NCBI RefSeq assembly: GCF_000829445.1 | Contig: NZ_JXRQ01000015.1 | Location: forward strand, 186,001-250,000 | DNA length: 64,000 nt | Direction of reading: 5' to 3' | DNA from: Jeotgalibacillus alimentarius | Lineage (GTDB): Bacteria; Bacillota; Bacilli; Bacillales; Jeotgalibacillaceae | Shown here: positions 16,547-24,432 of the stretch, one piece after another | Layout of the letters: each line of letters starts with the position of its first letter | Position numbering within the stretch: position 1 is the stretch's first letter | Position numbers and translations under genes: made by a program | The notes under the pieces: model-generated | What the model was told of the DNA's origin: nothing | Database searches by the model: none | Seen by the model: the letters and a program-made list of their open reading frames with translations, nothing else

Positions 16547-17053
16547 CTATTTCAGATTCTTTCTGATATATGAGATCGTTTTTCTCAGCTCTTTTGCATG
16601 CGGGCGTCCAAACGGGTTTGTCTGACGCTGCTGATATAATACTTTTCCGTGCTCATTCAGCAGGAAGTAGGCAGGTTCAGCATGCTCGCCGTGATCTTCA
16701 TACGGTCCATCTTCCCCGTGATAGTACACGTCATATGCCTTCAAAAAGCTGAACTCTTCATCAAGCAGTACAGGGAAACTGAACTGATGATCTTTCATCA
16801 TCTTTTCAAGACTGCTTTTTTCATCATGTGTAATAGTAAGTAATTGAATGTTGTGCTTATCAAAATATCCCACTGTATCTTCAAGCTCATCTAATTCCTC
16901 CATACATGCAGGGCACCATGAGCCGCGGAAGTATATTAATAGGAACCATTTTTCATCGTTTTTTTCAAGCATGTCAGCTAAATGGTATTCTTTCCTGTCC
17001 AAACCAGTGAGTTTGAAATCAGGCGCCTGATCATTCAATTTAAAAACACTCAT
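16547..17053 (-). CDS. Thioredoxin-like peroxiredoxin (AhpC/TSA, WCPAC type)
   Basis: A 168-residue redoxin. 'FLLIYFRGSWCPACMEELDEL' carries a CxxC pair (C47 and C50), followed by 'TITHDEKSSLEKMMKDHQFSFPVLLDEEF' and 'EPAYFLLNEHGKVLYQQ' with the cis-Pro. The arrangement is of the AhpC/TSA bacterioferritin-comigratory or ResA-like kind, without a signal peptide, so it is cytosolic. AGGAGGG precedes ATG 17053. It is a single gene, with a palindromic repeat copy directly upstream. Confidence 0.85.
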   Translation of the reverse strand: MSVFKLNDQAPDFKLTGLDRKEYHLADMLEKNDEKWFLLIYFRGSWCPACMEELDELEDTVGYFDKHNIQLLTITHDEKSSLEKMMKDHQFSFPVLLDEEFSFLKAYDVYYHGEDGPYEDHGEHAEPAYFLLNEHGKVLYQQRQTNPFGRPHAKELRKTISYIRKNLK

Positions 17054-17152
17054 TTTATCCCTCCTGAAATTCTGCATATGACATGTTTACCCGGCCGAAA
17101 TGATTTTAAGCAATTCGATGTGCCACGCATTTCCCTCATCTTTTTATGATTT

Positions 17153-17335
17153 GGCTATGTTAAAGCCCAATGTTGTTTTAGCACAGCTGTTGATTGCAGC
17201 GGAAGGGGGACGACTCCAGCAGGAGAAGCGTGACAGGTGAGACCCCGCAAGCGCCCCGCGCTGAGGAGGCTCACCGCACGCCCTGCGGAAAGCGTTCCCC
17301 CTGGAGCGGAAATCAACAGCCACCTTTAACAAAGC
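17153..17335 (+). repeat. Interspersed palindromic repeat, full copy
   Basis: About 183 bp. The ends are inverted repeats: GTTAAAG and CTGTTGATT with a GGGGGA run on the left, mirrored by TCCCCC, AATCAACAG and CTTTAAC on the right. The centre holds a nested pair GCGTG-ACA-GGTGAG and CTCACC-G-CACGC. A near-identical copy in the opposite orientation is at 22046-22223 and a deletion derivative is at 10856-10925. The GC content is well above its surroundings. No convincing gene is inside. It may be a non-autonomous element or a structured RNA. Confidence 0.9.
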
Positions 17336-17366
17336 TTATGATTTAAAAAATAACGCAGATAAACGT

Positions 17367-17399
17367 AAAGAGAAGCCGGTTTGCAGCCGGCTTCTCTTT
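17367..17399. terminator. Terminator after the 17398-17604 gene
   Basis: AAAGAGAAGCCGG (17367-17379) pairs perfectly with CCGGCTTCTCTTT (17387-17399); the stop codon of the small membrane protein gene overlaps its edge. Confidence 0.8.
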
Positions 17400-17604
17400 A
17401 TTGTTTTAACCAGTATTTAATCCGCGCACTTCCAAGTACAGCGATAATCAGCAGCGTGACAATCATAAGTGCCCAGATACCCATCTGGCCCGCTTCTCTG
17501 ATTTCTTTTGATTGTGTAAAGACAAAAATCAGTGCTCCGATAAATGCAAGGTAGAACAGAATATTCGGGATGATCCAGAAAATCACCAGTCTCTTTGGGC
17601 TCAT
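17398..17604 (-). CDS. Small membrane protein, 68 aa
   Basis: A 68-residue protein with two hydrophobic segments ('LVIFWIIPNILFYLAFIGAL' and 'MGIWALMIVTLLIIAVLGSA') joined by a charged loop, ending in a basic tail. GAGGAG is 9 bases before ATG 17604. It follows the YqkD-like gene on the opposite side of an 85-bp gap, same strand. Function unknown. Confidence 0.65.
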   Translation of the reverse strand: MSPKRLVIFWIIPNILFYLAFIGALIFVFTQSKEIREAGQMGIWALMIVTLLIIAVLGSARIKYWLKQ

Positions 17605-17689
17605 TGATAACACTCCTCTTCAGACTGAACAATATCAGCACTCTTTCAGTTACAATTCGAGCCGTACAGTGATAATTCCTTCTGTTAGA

Positions 17690-18646
17690 TCATATATAGC
17701 TGCCTACAAACTCCCATACCTTATTCCAATAAGTTTCTGGATCAACCTTTTCAGCCTCACCGTGCCCCGCTCCTTCGATAATCAGCTGGTCTTTTTCAAC
17801 ATCAGCCGCTTCATATACATCATCAAGCATCTCAAATGGTACAAATGTATCCGCATCCCCGTGAATAAATAACGTAGGTGTTTCACTCTTGGCCACCTGA
17901 TCAACAGCGGATGCCTCGTATAAATCATAGTCAGCACGAATATTTGTAACAGTATTGGCAGCATTCAGCACCGGAAATTCCGGCAGGCCAAACAGATCAT
18001 CCAGCTGATAAGTAAAGACGTCACTCACTGAAGAATAGCCGCAGTCTTCTACAATTACTTTTACATTCTCAGGGAGTTCTTCGCCTGATGTCATCATAAC
18101 GGTCGCACCACCCATTGAAATACCGAACAGCGCAATTTCTGCATCAGCATTCATACCAATCACTTCGTCAATCCATTTCAGCATATCCAGACGGTCATGC
18201 CATCCCATCCCGATATATTCACCTTCACTGTCCCCATGTCCACGCAGGTCAGGAGCAAGTACGTTATATCCCTGTTCATGAAAGTTTCTAATATATCTTG
18301 TCATACCCGAAGCATCCATCATATAGCCGTGTGCCACAATCGCCCATTTGTTACCGGCTTCGTCGTTCTCATAGACATCAGCTGATAACTTAAGTCCATC
18401 ATCTGATGTAATCGAAAGGTCGTCAGGCTGGTGTTCCTGTTCAAACGCCTCATCAGCCGCACCGAGCGCTTCCGCCACCTCAGCCATGACTGCCTCGCTC
18501 TCAGCGAGATTAGGGTTCCCTTCAAGAAACTCTTTTTCATCCTTGGCGCTGAGTGCGTAGTTGTAAAAGTAATTTCCCACTGCTCCATATATTACTACCA
18601 ATAAGACTAAGAAAACTGCCGGTATGACAATCCATTTCTTTTTCAT
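17690..18646 (-). CDS. Membrane-anchored alpha/beta hydrolase (YqkD-like)
   Basis: A 318-residue protein with an N-terminal anchor ('WIVIPAVFLVLLVVIYGAVG') and an outward-facing alpha/beta hydrolase domain. The oxyanion HG is at 106-107, the nucleophile elbow is GISMGG (Ser177), the acid is in 'IHGDADTFVPFEM' and the histidine in 'IIEGAGHGEAEKV'. The layout matches B. subtilis YqkD. GGAAGGA lies before ATG 18646. The substrate is likely an ester; which one is unknown. Confidence 0.88.
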   Translation of the reverse strand: MKKKWIVIPAVFLVLLVVIYGAVGNYFYNYALSAKDEKEFLEGNPNLAESEAVMAEVAEALGAADEAFEQEHQPDDLSITSDDGLKLSADVYENDEAGNKWAIVAHGYMMDASGMTRYIRNFHEQGYNVLAPDLRGHGDSEGEYIGMGWHDRLDMLKWIDEVIGMNADAEIALFGISMGGATVMMTSGEELPENVKVIVEDCGYSSVSDVFTYQLDDLFGLPEFPVLNAANTVTNIRADYDLYEASAVDQVAKSETPTLFIHGDADTFVPFEMLDDVYEAADVEKDQLIIEGAGHGEAEKVDPETYWNKVWEFVGSYI

Positions 18647-18767
18647 TTTGACATCCTTCCATTATTTCCTTATCTTTTCATTATATCTTTAAGACTCAAA
18701 AGAATCTTCTTTTACTGCTTCAAAAAACGCGTTATTCTTTACTCAATGAATGAAAAGGAGCAACCTT

Positions 18768-19619
18768 ATGACTCAACAACTAATTACATTATCAAACCGC
18801 ATTTCCTACCTTACACCTGTTGGGCCAACTGACCGGCCGATCTTAATGTCAGTAACCGGAGACAGACATACATTGATGATTGACAGCGGTAATTCTAAAG
18901 CCCACGCTGAACTTTTTTTGAAGACATTGAAAGATACAGGGAAACCTCTGCCTGATCTGACAGCAGTTACACACTGGCACTGGGACCATATTTTCGGACT
19001 TGCCGCTCTTTCAGTTCCTTCTATTGCATCTGAGGACACGAAAAAAGCAATGGAAGAGCTGACTGATTTTAAATGGGATGATGAGTCACTGGATGAGCGG
19101 GTTGCCACTGGTGTGGAGATTCAGTTTTGTGCAGATGCGATTCGTGAAGAATTTAAAGAGCAGCGTGACATTGAAGTCGTTTTACCTTCTGTTACATTTG
19201 AAGATGAGCTGACAGTTGATCTGGGCGGGGTGACATGTGTGTTAAAGCAGGTCGGCAGCGATCATGCGAAAGACAGCACAGTGGTATATGTAAAAGAGGA
19301 AAAACTACTCTTTCTTGGCGATGTAACCGCTCCGCTCATGTATGCACCAGTCTGGCATTTTACAGCAGAAGAGACATTGAAGCTGCTTGACCAGTTAGAT
19401 CAATTCGACGCAGATACATATGTGATCTCCCACTACAAACCAATTTCGAAAGCGGAATATCAACAGGAAGCAGCACTATTAAGAAAAGCTGCGTCCTTGG
19501 TGACTGACTATCAGGGTGACCTTGAGCAGATGAAGGCTGAGCTTTCATCACACTATGACAGGCCTTTGTCTGAAGATGAAATAGAGATCCTCGTTTATTT
19601 TGCTAATGGTGTAGCATAA
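18768..19619 (+). CDS. MBL-fold metallo-hydrolase
   Basis: A 283-residue metallo-beta-lactamase-fold protein. The metal motif is T68-H-W-H-W-D-H74 (HxHxDH type), with 'VGSDHAKDSTVVYVKEEKLLFLGDV' giving the third His and bridging Asp, and 'YVISHYKPI' the last His. AAAAGGAG is 7 bases before ATG 18768. It may form a pair with the DUF2071 gene 72 bases downstream. The precise hydrolase activity cannot be assigned. Confidence 0.88.
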   Translation: MTQQLITLSNRISYLTPVGPTDRPILMSVTGDRHTLMIDSGNSKAHAELFLKTLKDTGKPLPDLTAVTHWHWDHIFGLAALSVPSIASEDTKKAMEELTDFKWDDESLDERVATGVEIQFCADAIREEFKEQRDIEVVLPSVTFEDELTVDLGGVTCVLKQVGSDHAKDSTVVYVKEEKLLFLGDVTAPLMYAPVWHFTAEETLKLLDQLDQFDADTYVISHYKPISKAEYQQEAALLRKAASLVTDYQGDLEQMKAELSSHYDRPLSEDEIEILVYFANGVA

Positions 19620-19691
19620 GTACATTCACAGCACCTCTATATTAGAAAATCAAACGCCGCTTGATTATGCTTTTTTCAGGTGGTGATTGAA

Positions 19692-20432
19692 TTGACTGAT
19701 CCGAAAAACGGTAAATGGATCATGGGCCAGACCTGGAATGACCTGCTATTTGCCCATTACCCGGTAGAAACTGAGAAATTACGCCGCCTGATTCCCGACT
19801 GTCTGAGGTTAGATACGTACGGGGGACAGGCATGGGTTAGTGTTGTACCGTTTGAAATGAGCGATATCCACTTCAGGGGATTAGCCGCATTGAAATACCG
19901 GAAGCGGTTCAGTGAGCTGAATGTCAGAACTTATGTCACTTTTAACGGTAAACCGGGCATCTACTTTTTTAGTCTGGACGCCAACAGCCCGCTCGCTGTG
20001 CAACTTGCAAACTTATCTTACGCCCTGCCTTATCTGCATGCGGATATGAATGTTCAGAAGCATGGAGATACAATTAATTTCAAAAGCAACCGGACCGATA
20101 AGCGAAAACCAGCAGGCTCTTTTGAAGGAAGGTATGCACCTGATGGAGATCCTTTTCAAACGACATCCGGGACGCTCGCTTGGTGGCTGACTGAAAGATA
20201 TGCGTTATTTACAGTAAAAAATAATAAGATTTTAAGAGGCTCCATTTTTCATGAACCGTGGACGCTGCAATCCGCAAAAGCTTCATTTACGCTGAACAAT
20301 GTTGCTGAAAGTGCAGGTATTGAGTTGCCACAAACGCCTCAGCTTCTCCATTTCGTGCGGAAGCTGAACGTACGTGTCTGGCCTCCTGAGCAGATTGGCA
20401 TTTTTCATAAAGAAAAGAGATCCGGCACATGA
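19692..20432 (+). CDS. DUF2071 protein (YqjF-like)
   Basis: A 246-residue protein of the YqjF/DUF2071 family: 'WIMGQTWNDLLFAHYPVETEKLRRLIP' at the N-terminus, 'GQAWVSVVPFEMSDIHFRGL' and 'RTYVTFNGKPGIYFFSLDANS' in the middle, and an acetoacetate-decarboxylase-like beta fold overall. TTG 19692 is chosen because AGGTGG lies 8 bases upstream; a GTG at 19680 falls inside that site. Function unknown. A terminator overlaps its 3' end. Confidence 0.82.
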   Translation: MTDPKNGKWIMGQTWNDLLFAHYPVETEKLRRLIPDCLRLDTYGGQAWVSVVPFEMSDIHFRGLAALKYRKRFSELNVRTYVTFNGKPGIYFFSLDANSPLAVQLANLSYALPYLHADMNVQKHGDTINFKSNRTDKRKPAGSFEGRYAPDGDPFQTTSGTLAWWLTERYALFTVKNNKILRGSIFHEPWTLQSAKASFTLNNVAESAGIELPQTPQLLHFVRKLNVRVWPPEQIGIFHKEKRSGT

Positions 20433-20443
20433 CCGGATCTCTT
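20415..20443. terminator. Bidirectional terminator
   Basis: AAGAGATCCGG pairs with CCGGATCTCTT around a short loop between the convergent DUF2071 and monooxygenase genes. Confidence 0.85.
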
Positions 20444-20448
20444 CTGCA

Positions 20449-20748
20449 TTAAGATAGCTTCAGTTCTTCACCCTGAAACATCTGCACAGAAAGCGGCGCA
20501 GCAAGAAACGCCGGTGCCTTTTCTACAAATGCTCTGAAGTGAGCACTTTCATTATGGCGCTGAGCAGCGTCCATTCCTGTCCAGAGCTCTACCATGGTAA
20601 ATGTGTGCTCCTGTTCAATATCTTTTTTTAACGTATAAGAAACATTGCCTTCCTCCTGCTGGGAAGCTTTTGTTAAAAGCTTCGCTGCATCAAGAAATGC
20701 CTGTTCTTCTGAAGGCTTTACCTGTAATTGTGCAAGTGTAATAATCAT
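20449..20748 (-). CDS. Antibiotic biosynthesis monooxygenase (ABM) domain protein
   Basis: A 99-residue dimeric alpha+beta-barrel protein: 'MIITLAQLQVKPSEEQAFLDAA' and 'TMVELWTGMDAAQRHNESAHFRAFVE' are typical of YcnE/YgiN-like quinol monooxygenases. AGGAGG precedes ATG 20748. It follows a nitroreductase gene by 17 bases, in an operon headed by a MarR repressor gene, which points to quinone or aromatic detoxification. Confidence 0.85.
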   Translation of the reverse strand: MIITLAQLQVKPSEEQAFLDAAKLLTKASQQEEGNVSYTLKKDIEQEHTFTMVELWTGMDAAQRHNESAHFRAFVEKAPAFLAAPLSVQMFQGEELKLS

Positions 20749-20765
20749 TTATTTTCCTCCTTTTC

Positions 20766-21401
20766 TTACTTCCATTGAGCGATTTCTTCAATTGGCAGAC
20801 GGACAGATTGATAACCCTTTTCTGCTGCCTGTCCAATGGAGATCAGCATAACCGGCTGATAGCGTTCTTTATCCATTCCATACGCCTCAGCAATCTGATC
20901 TTTTTCATAGCCACCGATCGGGTTCGTATCATAGCCATGAGCACGCGCAGCAAGCATCAGCTGCATGGACACAAGACCCGCATCGATCAGATTCATTTCT
21001 TTCATCTGCTGTTCAGGAACTGCACTAAGCATGCCTTTAATTCCAGGTACTTGACGGTCTCTTACTTCAGCAGGCATTAATCCTCTTTCAACCGCTGTAT
21101 CATAAATATCTTCAATATATGCAAGGCTGTTCATATCTACAAATACTGCGATCACAGCAGAAGACGTTTCCACCTGTCTTTGGTTGAACTTCGCAAGCGG
21201 CTTAAGCGTTTCTTTTCCTTCCGCGCTGTCAATTACAAGAAAGCGCCAAGGCTGAAGATTAACAGATGATGGCGCAAGTGTTGCCTCTGTCAGAATCTCT
21301 GTCATTTCTTCTTTACTGATTTTTACCGATGGATCATACTCACGGATTGAACGTCTGCCTGTGATAATTTCTTTAAAGTCATTTGTGATTGTTTTATTCA
21401 T
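20766..21401 (-). CDS. Nitroreductase family FMN oxidoreductase
   Basis: A 211-residue nitroreductase: 'ITGRRSIREYDPSVKISKEEM' (FMN phosphate contact), 'LAPSSVNLQPWRFLVIDSAEG' and 'GLVSMQLMLAARAHGYDTNPIGGY' are the family landmarks, close to the YodC/YdgI type. It reduces nitroaromatics and quinones with NAD(P)H. AAGGAG precedes ATG 21401. It is the middle gene of the marR-nitroreductase-ABM operon. Confidence 0.9.
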   Translation of the reverse strand: MNKTITNDFKEIITGRRSIREYDPSVKISKEEMTEILTEATLAPSSVNLQPWRFLVIDSAEGKETLKPLAKFNQRQVETSSAVIAVFVDMNSLAYIEDIYDTAVERGLMPAEVRDRQVPGIKGMLSAVPEQQMKEMNLIDAGLVSMQLMLAARAHGYDTNPIGGYEKDQIAEAYGMDKERYQPVMLISIGQAAEKGYQSVRLPIEEIAQWK

Positions 21402-21424
21402 TGTAAAAACTCCTTATATTTAAA

Positions 21425-21859
21425 TTACTCGTTAAAATCATTTACATTCTGCTGAATCCTTGCCAGCTTATCTGATAAATCATTGATTTCTTCATCAGTG
21501 AAATCTTTCAGAACGTGCTCAACAAAGCGGTCTTTTTCAGTTTTAAAGAAATCAATCTGGTCTCTCCCCTGCTTTGTCAGCCTGACAAAGGTGACTCTGT
21601 TATCAGCAGGATTTTTCCTGCGTGAAACCATACCTTTTTCTTCAAGCTGCCTGAGATGTCTCGTTACTGCAGCGTTGTCAATACTGACTTCCTTCTGCAA
21701 AGCTGACTGATTAATTTCATCCACTTCAAAAAGTGCATTCAGCAAGTCAAGCCGGGACTGACTCATACCTGTGCACCTCTCAAATTTCGGACTCATGAAT
21801 CTATAAATATCGTTTAGTTGATAGATGACCTTTCCTTTTTCTGAACAATTCTTCCTCAA
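21425..21859 (-). CDS. MarR-family repressor
   Basis: A 144-residue MarR protein. 'INQSALQKEVSIDNAAVTRHLRQLEEKGMVSRRKNPADNRVTFVRLTKQG' is the winged helix. Cysteines lie near the N-terminus (in RKNCSEK) and in 'ERCTGMSQ', which could sense electrophiles (inference). TTG 21859 is chosen because AGGAGG is 8 bases upstream; the GTG at 21868 is inside that site. It heads the nitroreductase/monooxygenase operon, and two copies of an inverted sequence in its promoter suggest autoregulation. The operon resembles quinone-responsive MhqR systems. Confidence 0.88.
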   Translation of the reverse strand: MRKNCSEKGKVIYQLNDIYRFMSPKFERCTGMSQSRLDLLNALFEVDEINQSALQKEVSIDNAAVTRHLRQLEEKGMVSRRKNPADNRVTFVRLTKQGRDQIDFFKTEKDRFVEHVLKDFTDEEINDLSDKLARIQQNVNDFNE

Positions 21860-21875
21860 AGCATGCACCTCCTGA

Positions 21876-21894
21876 TGATCATTGAGGGGTCAAA
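21876..21894. promoter_or_regulatory. Operator copy 1 in the marR operon leader
   Basis: TGATCATTGAGGGGTCAAA, which contains the dyad TTTGA-CCCC-TCAA on the minus strand. It sits just upstream of the ribosome binding site of the MarR gene. The same sequence recurs at 21942-21961. Confidence 0.65.
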
Positions 21895-21935
21895 TAATTA
21901 CTTAAAGCTGTTTAATTAATCGACTGTGATACTAT

Positions 21936-21961
21936 AACACCTGATCATTTGAGGGGTCAAA
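21936..21961 (-). promoter_or_regulatory. marR operon promoter with operator copy 2
   Basis: On the minus strand TTGACC and TATAGT are spaced 18 bases apart, a good vegetative promoter. The operator sequence TGATCATTTGAGGGGTCAAA (21942-21961) covers the -35 box and spacer. With copy 1 in the leader this gives two repressor sites, one blocking polymerase and one downstream. Confidence 0.65.
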
Positions 21962-21981
21962 GGTTTTGCTTCATCATAAGA

Positions 21982-22026
21982 AAAAGCCTGTAGGATGCCT
22001 TTTCTTAAGACATCTTACAGGCTTTG
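21982..22026 (-). terminator. Terminator after the cupin gene and repeat
   Basis: AAAGCCTGTAGGATG (21983-21997) pairs with CATCTTACAGGCTTT (22011-22025, one wobble); a T run follows on the minus strand. The palindromic repeat lies between the cupin gene and this terminator, so it is probably transcribed in the 3' untranslated region. Confidence 0.75.
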
Positions 22027-22045
22027 ATTCATTTGAAGATTTTTA

Positions 22046-22223
22046 GCTCTGTTAAAGGTGGCTGTTGATTTCCGCTGCAGGGGGAACGCTTTCCGCAGGG
22101 CGTGCGGTGAGCCTCCTCAGCTTCGCCTGCGGGGTCTCACCTGTCACGCTTCTCCTGCTGGAGTCGTCCCCCTTCCGCTTCAATCAACAGCTGTGATAAA
22201 CAGCATTGGGCTTTAACATAGCC
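22046..22223 (-). repeat. Interspersed palindromic repeat, inverted full copy
   Basis: Reverse-complement copy of the element at 17153-17335, with only scattered differences (the central GCGCCCCGCGCTGAGG is GCGAAGCTGAGG here). The flanking CCAAAG/GGCTATG and GTTAAAG ends are conserved. Two copies in opposite orientation 5 kb apart bracket six genes. Confidence 0.9.
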
Positions 22224-22237
22224 AAACTTTTAAAAAA

Positions 22238-22750
22238 CTAATAATCTCCCTCAGCTGCCATTGCATCTGCTTTTGTCTGATGAACGGTACCAAACGGGTG
22301 ATTTGGCGGAGCATAGATCGAATACAGCTTCAGCGGCATACAGCCGGTATTGGTCAGATTATGCCATGTCCCTGCTGGAATGACGATTGCACAATCTTCA
22401 AATACATGGCACATATAATTCATTTCATCTTTTTTAGCACCCATTTGTACCAGGCCTTCTCCATGCTCCACTCTTAAGAACTGATCCACATTTGGATGCA
22501 TTTCAAGCCCGATACACTCTCCCGGCATCAGGTTCATAAGGGTTACCTGGAGATACTCTCCTGTCCATAGTGACCGGCGAAATGCATTGTTTTGCATCGC
22601 GTCGGCATGAATATTCGTGACAAACGGTTCAGGTCCATGATCCCTCAGATTGTAATCGTGTCCCTGGCAGTGATAATAACACTGGTGATCCGGCATAGCC
22701 ATCTGACCGGGCATTTGTTGATATCCGTTATGCATATGCAACGCATTCAA
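22238..22750 (-). CDS. Cupin protein (mannose-6-phosphate isomerase-like)
   Basis: A protein of up to 170 residues. After a His/Gln/Met-rich N-terminus it has a cupin barrel: 'LMPGECIGLEMHPNVDQFLRVEHGEG' (HxxxxQ/E metal site) and 'VIPAGTWHNLTNTGCMPLKLYSIYAPPNH'. In Bacillales such proteins with this long N-terminus are found in spore coats (inference only). The start is unclear: TTG 22750, TTG 22741 (AAAGGA 11 bases upstream) or ATG 22735. Confidence 0.8.
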   Translation of the reverse strand: MNALHMHNGYQQMPGQMAMPDHQCYYHCQGHDYNLRDHGPEPFVTNIHADAMQNNAFRRSLWTGEYLQVTLMNLMPGECIGLEMHPNVDQFLRVEHGEGLVQMGAKKDEMNYMCHVFEDCAIVIPAGTWHNLTNTGCMPLKLYSIYAPPNHPFGTVHQTKADAMAAEGDY

Positions 22751-22814
22751 ATCCTTTCACACGTGATAACCTATTTTATGCCCGGATCTGCAGAGTGTTC
22801 ATCACAGCGGTCAT

Positions 22815-23603
22815 TTACAGGATTGAAAACTCATCATTCTTCAAATCAGTGATCAGCATATGTCCCGGAGCATGGGTAATCATCAGGCTCGGCTTTACCT
22901 CCATGGCAACTGCCTGCGGTGTCACACCACATGCCCAGAACACAGGAATTTCTCCGTCCTTCATCGTCACAGCATCACCAAAGTCAGGCTGATTCAGATC
23001 CTGAATACCAATTTTAGATGGATTTCCGATATGAATCGGTGCTCCGTGAACAGATGGAAATCTGCTTGTGACCTGAACCGCTCTGATCGCCTGCTGCTCA
23101 GTCATCGGACGCATACTGACAACCGTTGGACCTTCAAAACGGCCGGCTTTTGTACATTGAATGGAGGTCTTATACATTGGTACGTTGCAGTTTTCTTCTA
23201 TGTGTCTGATCGGAATCCCATTCTTCATCAAAGCCTCTTCAAAAGTAAAACTGCAGCCAATTAAAAAGCCGACCATATCATCTGTCCAGAGGTCAGACAC
23301 CTCATCGCGTTCTTCTGTGAATTGTCCGTCGCGATAGACACGATATTTTGGAATATCCATCTTCACATTGCTGTACGGTGCCGCAATCGCTGCAGCCTGA
23401 GCACCCTCTTCAATGACATCAATGATCGGACATGCCTTTGGGTTCCGCTGACAGAAAAGCAGGAATTCAAAAGCGAGCTCCTTTGGCAGGACTGCAAGGT
23501 TCGTTTGAATATAACTGTTTGTCATACCGGAAGTAGGCTTTTTCCATTCGCCGTTTCTAATCATTTCTCTTGCTTTTGTGGGAGTCAGCTCTGAGATGTT
23601 CAT
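22815..23603 (-). CDS. DUF1445 putative hydro-lyase (YcsI-like, D-glutamate cyclase family)
   Basis: A 262-residue protein of the YcsI/DUF1445 family: 'GMTNSYIQTNLAVLPKELAFEFLLFCQRNPKACPIIDV', 'DDMVGFLIGCSFTFEEALM' and the C-terminal 'VFWACGVTPQAVAMEVKPSLMITHAPGHMLITD' are its conserved blocks, at the usual length. Relatives include mammalian D-glutamate cyclase, and bacterial ycsI genes often sit by lactim/oxoprolinase genes. AGGAGG precedes ATG 23603. It stands alone here, with a cupin gene downstream. Confidence 0.9.
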   Translation of the reverse strand: MNISELTPTKAREMIRNGEWKKPTSGMTNSYIQTNLAVLPKELAFEFLLFCQRNPKACPIIDVIEEGAQAAAIAAPYSNVKMDIPKYRVYRDGQFTEERDEVSDLWTDDMVGFLIGCSFTFEEALMKNGIPIRHIEENCNVPMYKTSIQCTKAGRFEGPTVVSMRPMTEQQAIRAVQVTSRFPSVHGAPIHIGNPSKIGIQDLNQPDFGDAVTMKDGEIPVFWACGVTPQAVAMEVKPSLMITHAPGHMLITDLKNDEFSIL

Positions 23604-23736
23604 ATTATGAATGCCTCCTGAATCGAATTTTTAAGCAACTTTATGCTTCAGATCATATCACACTTCCATAATTGGTATTTCTTTTCCTATGGCCTTCCAC
23701 TACAATATAAACAGGTATAAAGTCAGGAGGAATTCT

Positions 23737-23922
23737 ATGAAATCCATAGCCGGCTTATTGATTGCATTCATCGGTATATTTTTAATAAATCTGACCGTGG
23801 ATGGGTTTGGCGTGTTAGGAAACGATATTATGCATGGCACGGGGCTGGTCATTGCGATGGGCGGGATGTACATGGTTTTTAAAGGTCGTAGTCACGGGGG
23901 AAAAGAGGATATGAAGCAATGA
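23737..23922 (+). CDS. Small membrane protein, 61 aa
   Basis: A 61-residue protein with two membrane segments ('MKSIAGLLIAFIGIFLINLT' and 'MHGTGLVIAMGGMYMVFKG') and a charged tail. CAGGAGG is 6 bases before ATG 23737. It overlaps the next gene by four bases (ATGA). Function unknown. Confidence 0.7.
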   Translation: MKSIAGLLIAFIGIFLINLTVDGFGVLGNDIMHGTGLVIAMGGMYMVFKGRSHGGKEDMKQ

Positions 23923-24425
23923 AGATATTACCTGCTTTTATTACAAGTATAATTGTGGCCTTGTCTGTCATAGCATTCACGTTTTTTTTCATTTTCTCAC
24001 AGGTTACTCACGAAGATGGTCAAATTGACAGTGCTGAAGCAGGCGGGTACCAGCTTTCCATTATTCAGGATCAACAGGAGAGGGCATTTCAGTGGACCGT
24101 CAGTAATGGAGAACAGAAATTAAAAATGAATGAAACAAACGTAAATGAAAATGATTTACTGGGATACAGAGACGCTGTTTATGGAATGGACAGGACTTTT
24201 TCAATCGCTATGATCGCTGGTGCATATATTCTTATTTCTCTGATTGTTAGTCTGGTCTTTTTTATCCGCAATAAGCAGGAGCGAAGCAGCCCGCTGATCC
24301 TGATTATAGGTGTGATGGTTGGGATAGCGGTGTATACCCTTGCTTCAAACACCTTGGAATATCAAACTGCTCTGCAGGATGCAAAGTACTATTTTTTCCG
24401 GTTATCACAGGGAGCAAGATCTTAG
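23919..24425 (+). CDS. Membrane protein, 168 aa
   Basis: Membrane helices at the N-terminus ('FITSIIVALSVIAFTFFFIFS') and two near the end ('AMIAGAYILISLIVSLVFFI' and 'LILIIGVMVGIAVYTLASNT') surround an extracytoplasmic region of about 75 residues. It is coupled to the 61-aa gene by an ATGA overlap. The plan vaguely recalls DUF4306-type proteins, which I cannot confirm. Confidence 0.65.
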   Translation: MKILPAFITSIIVALSVIAFTFFFIFSQVTHEDGQIDSAEAGGYQLSIIQDQQERAFQWTVSNGEQKLKMNETNVNENDLLGYRDAVYGMDRTFSIAMIAGAYILISLIVSLVFFIRNKQERSSPLILIIGVMVGIAVYTLASNTLEYQTALQDAKYYFFRLSQGARS

Positions 24426-24432
24426 AGATCAC

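Noticed and set aside
17144-17332. 62-aa open frame on the minus strand inside the palindromic repeat
   Set aside because: It lies fully in the repeat, has no ribosome binding site, and comparable frames in the other copy are not conserved in length; best seen as a chance frame in GC-rich repeat.
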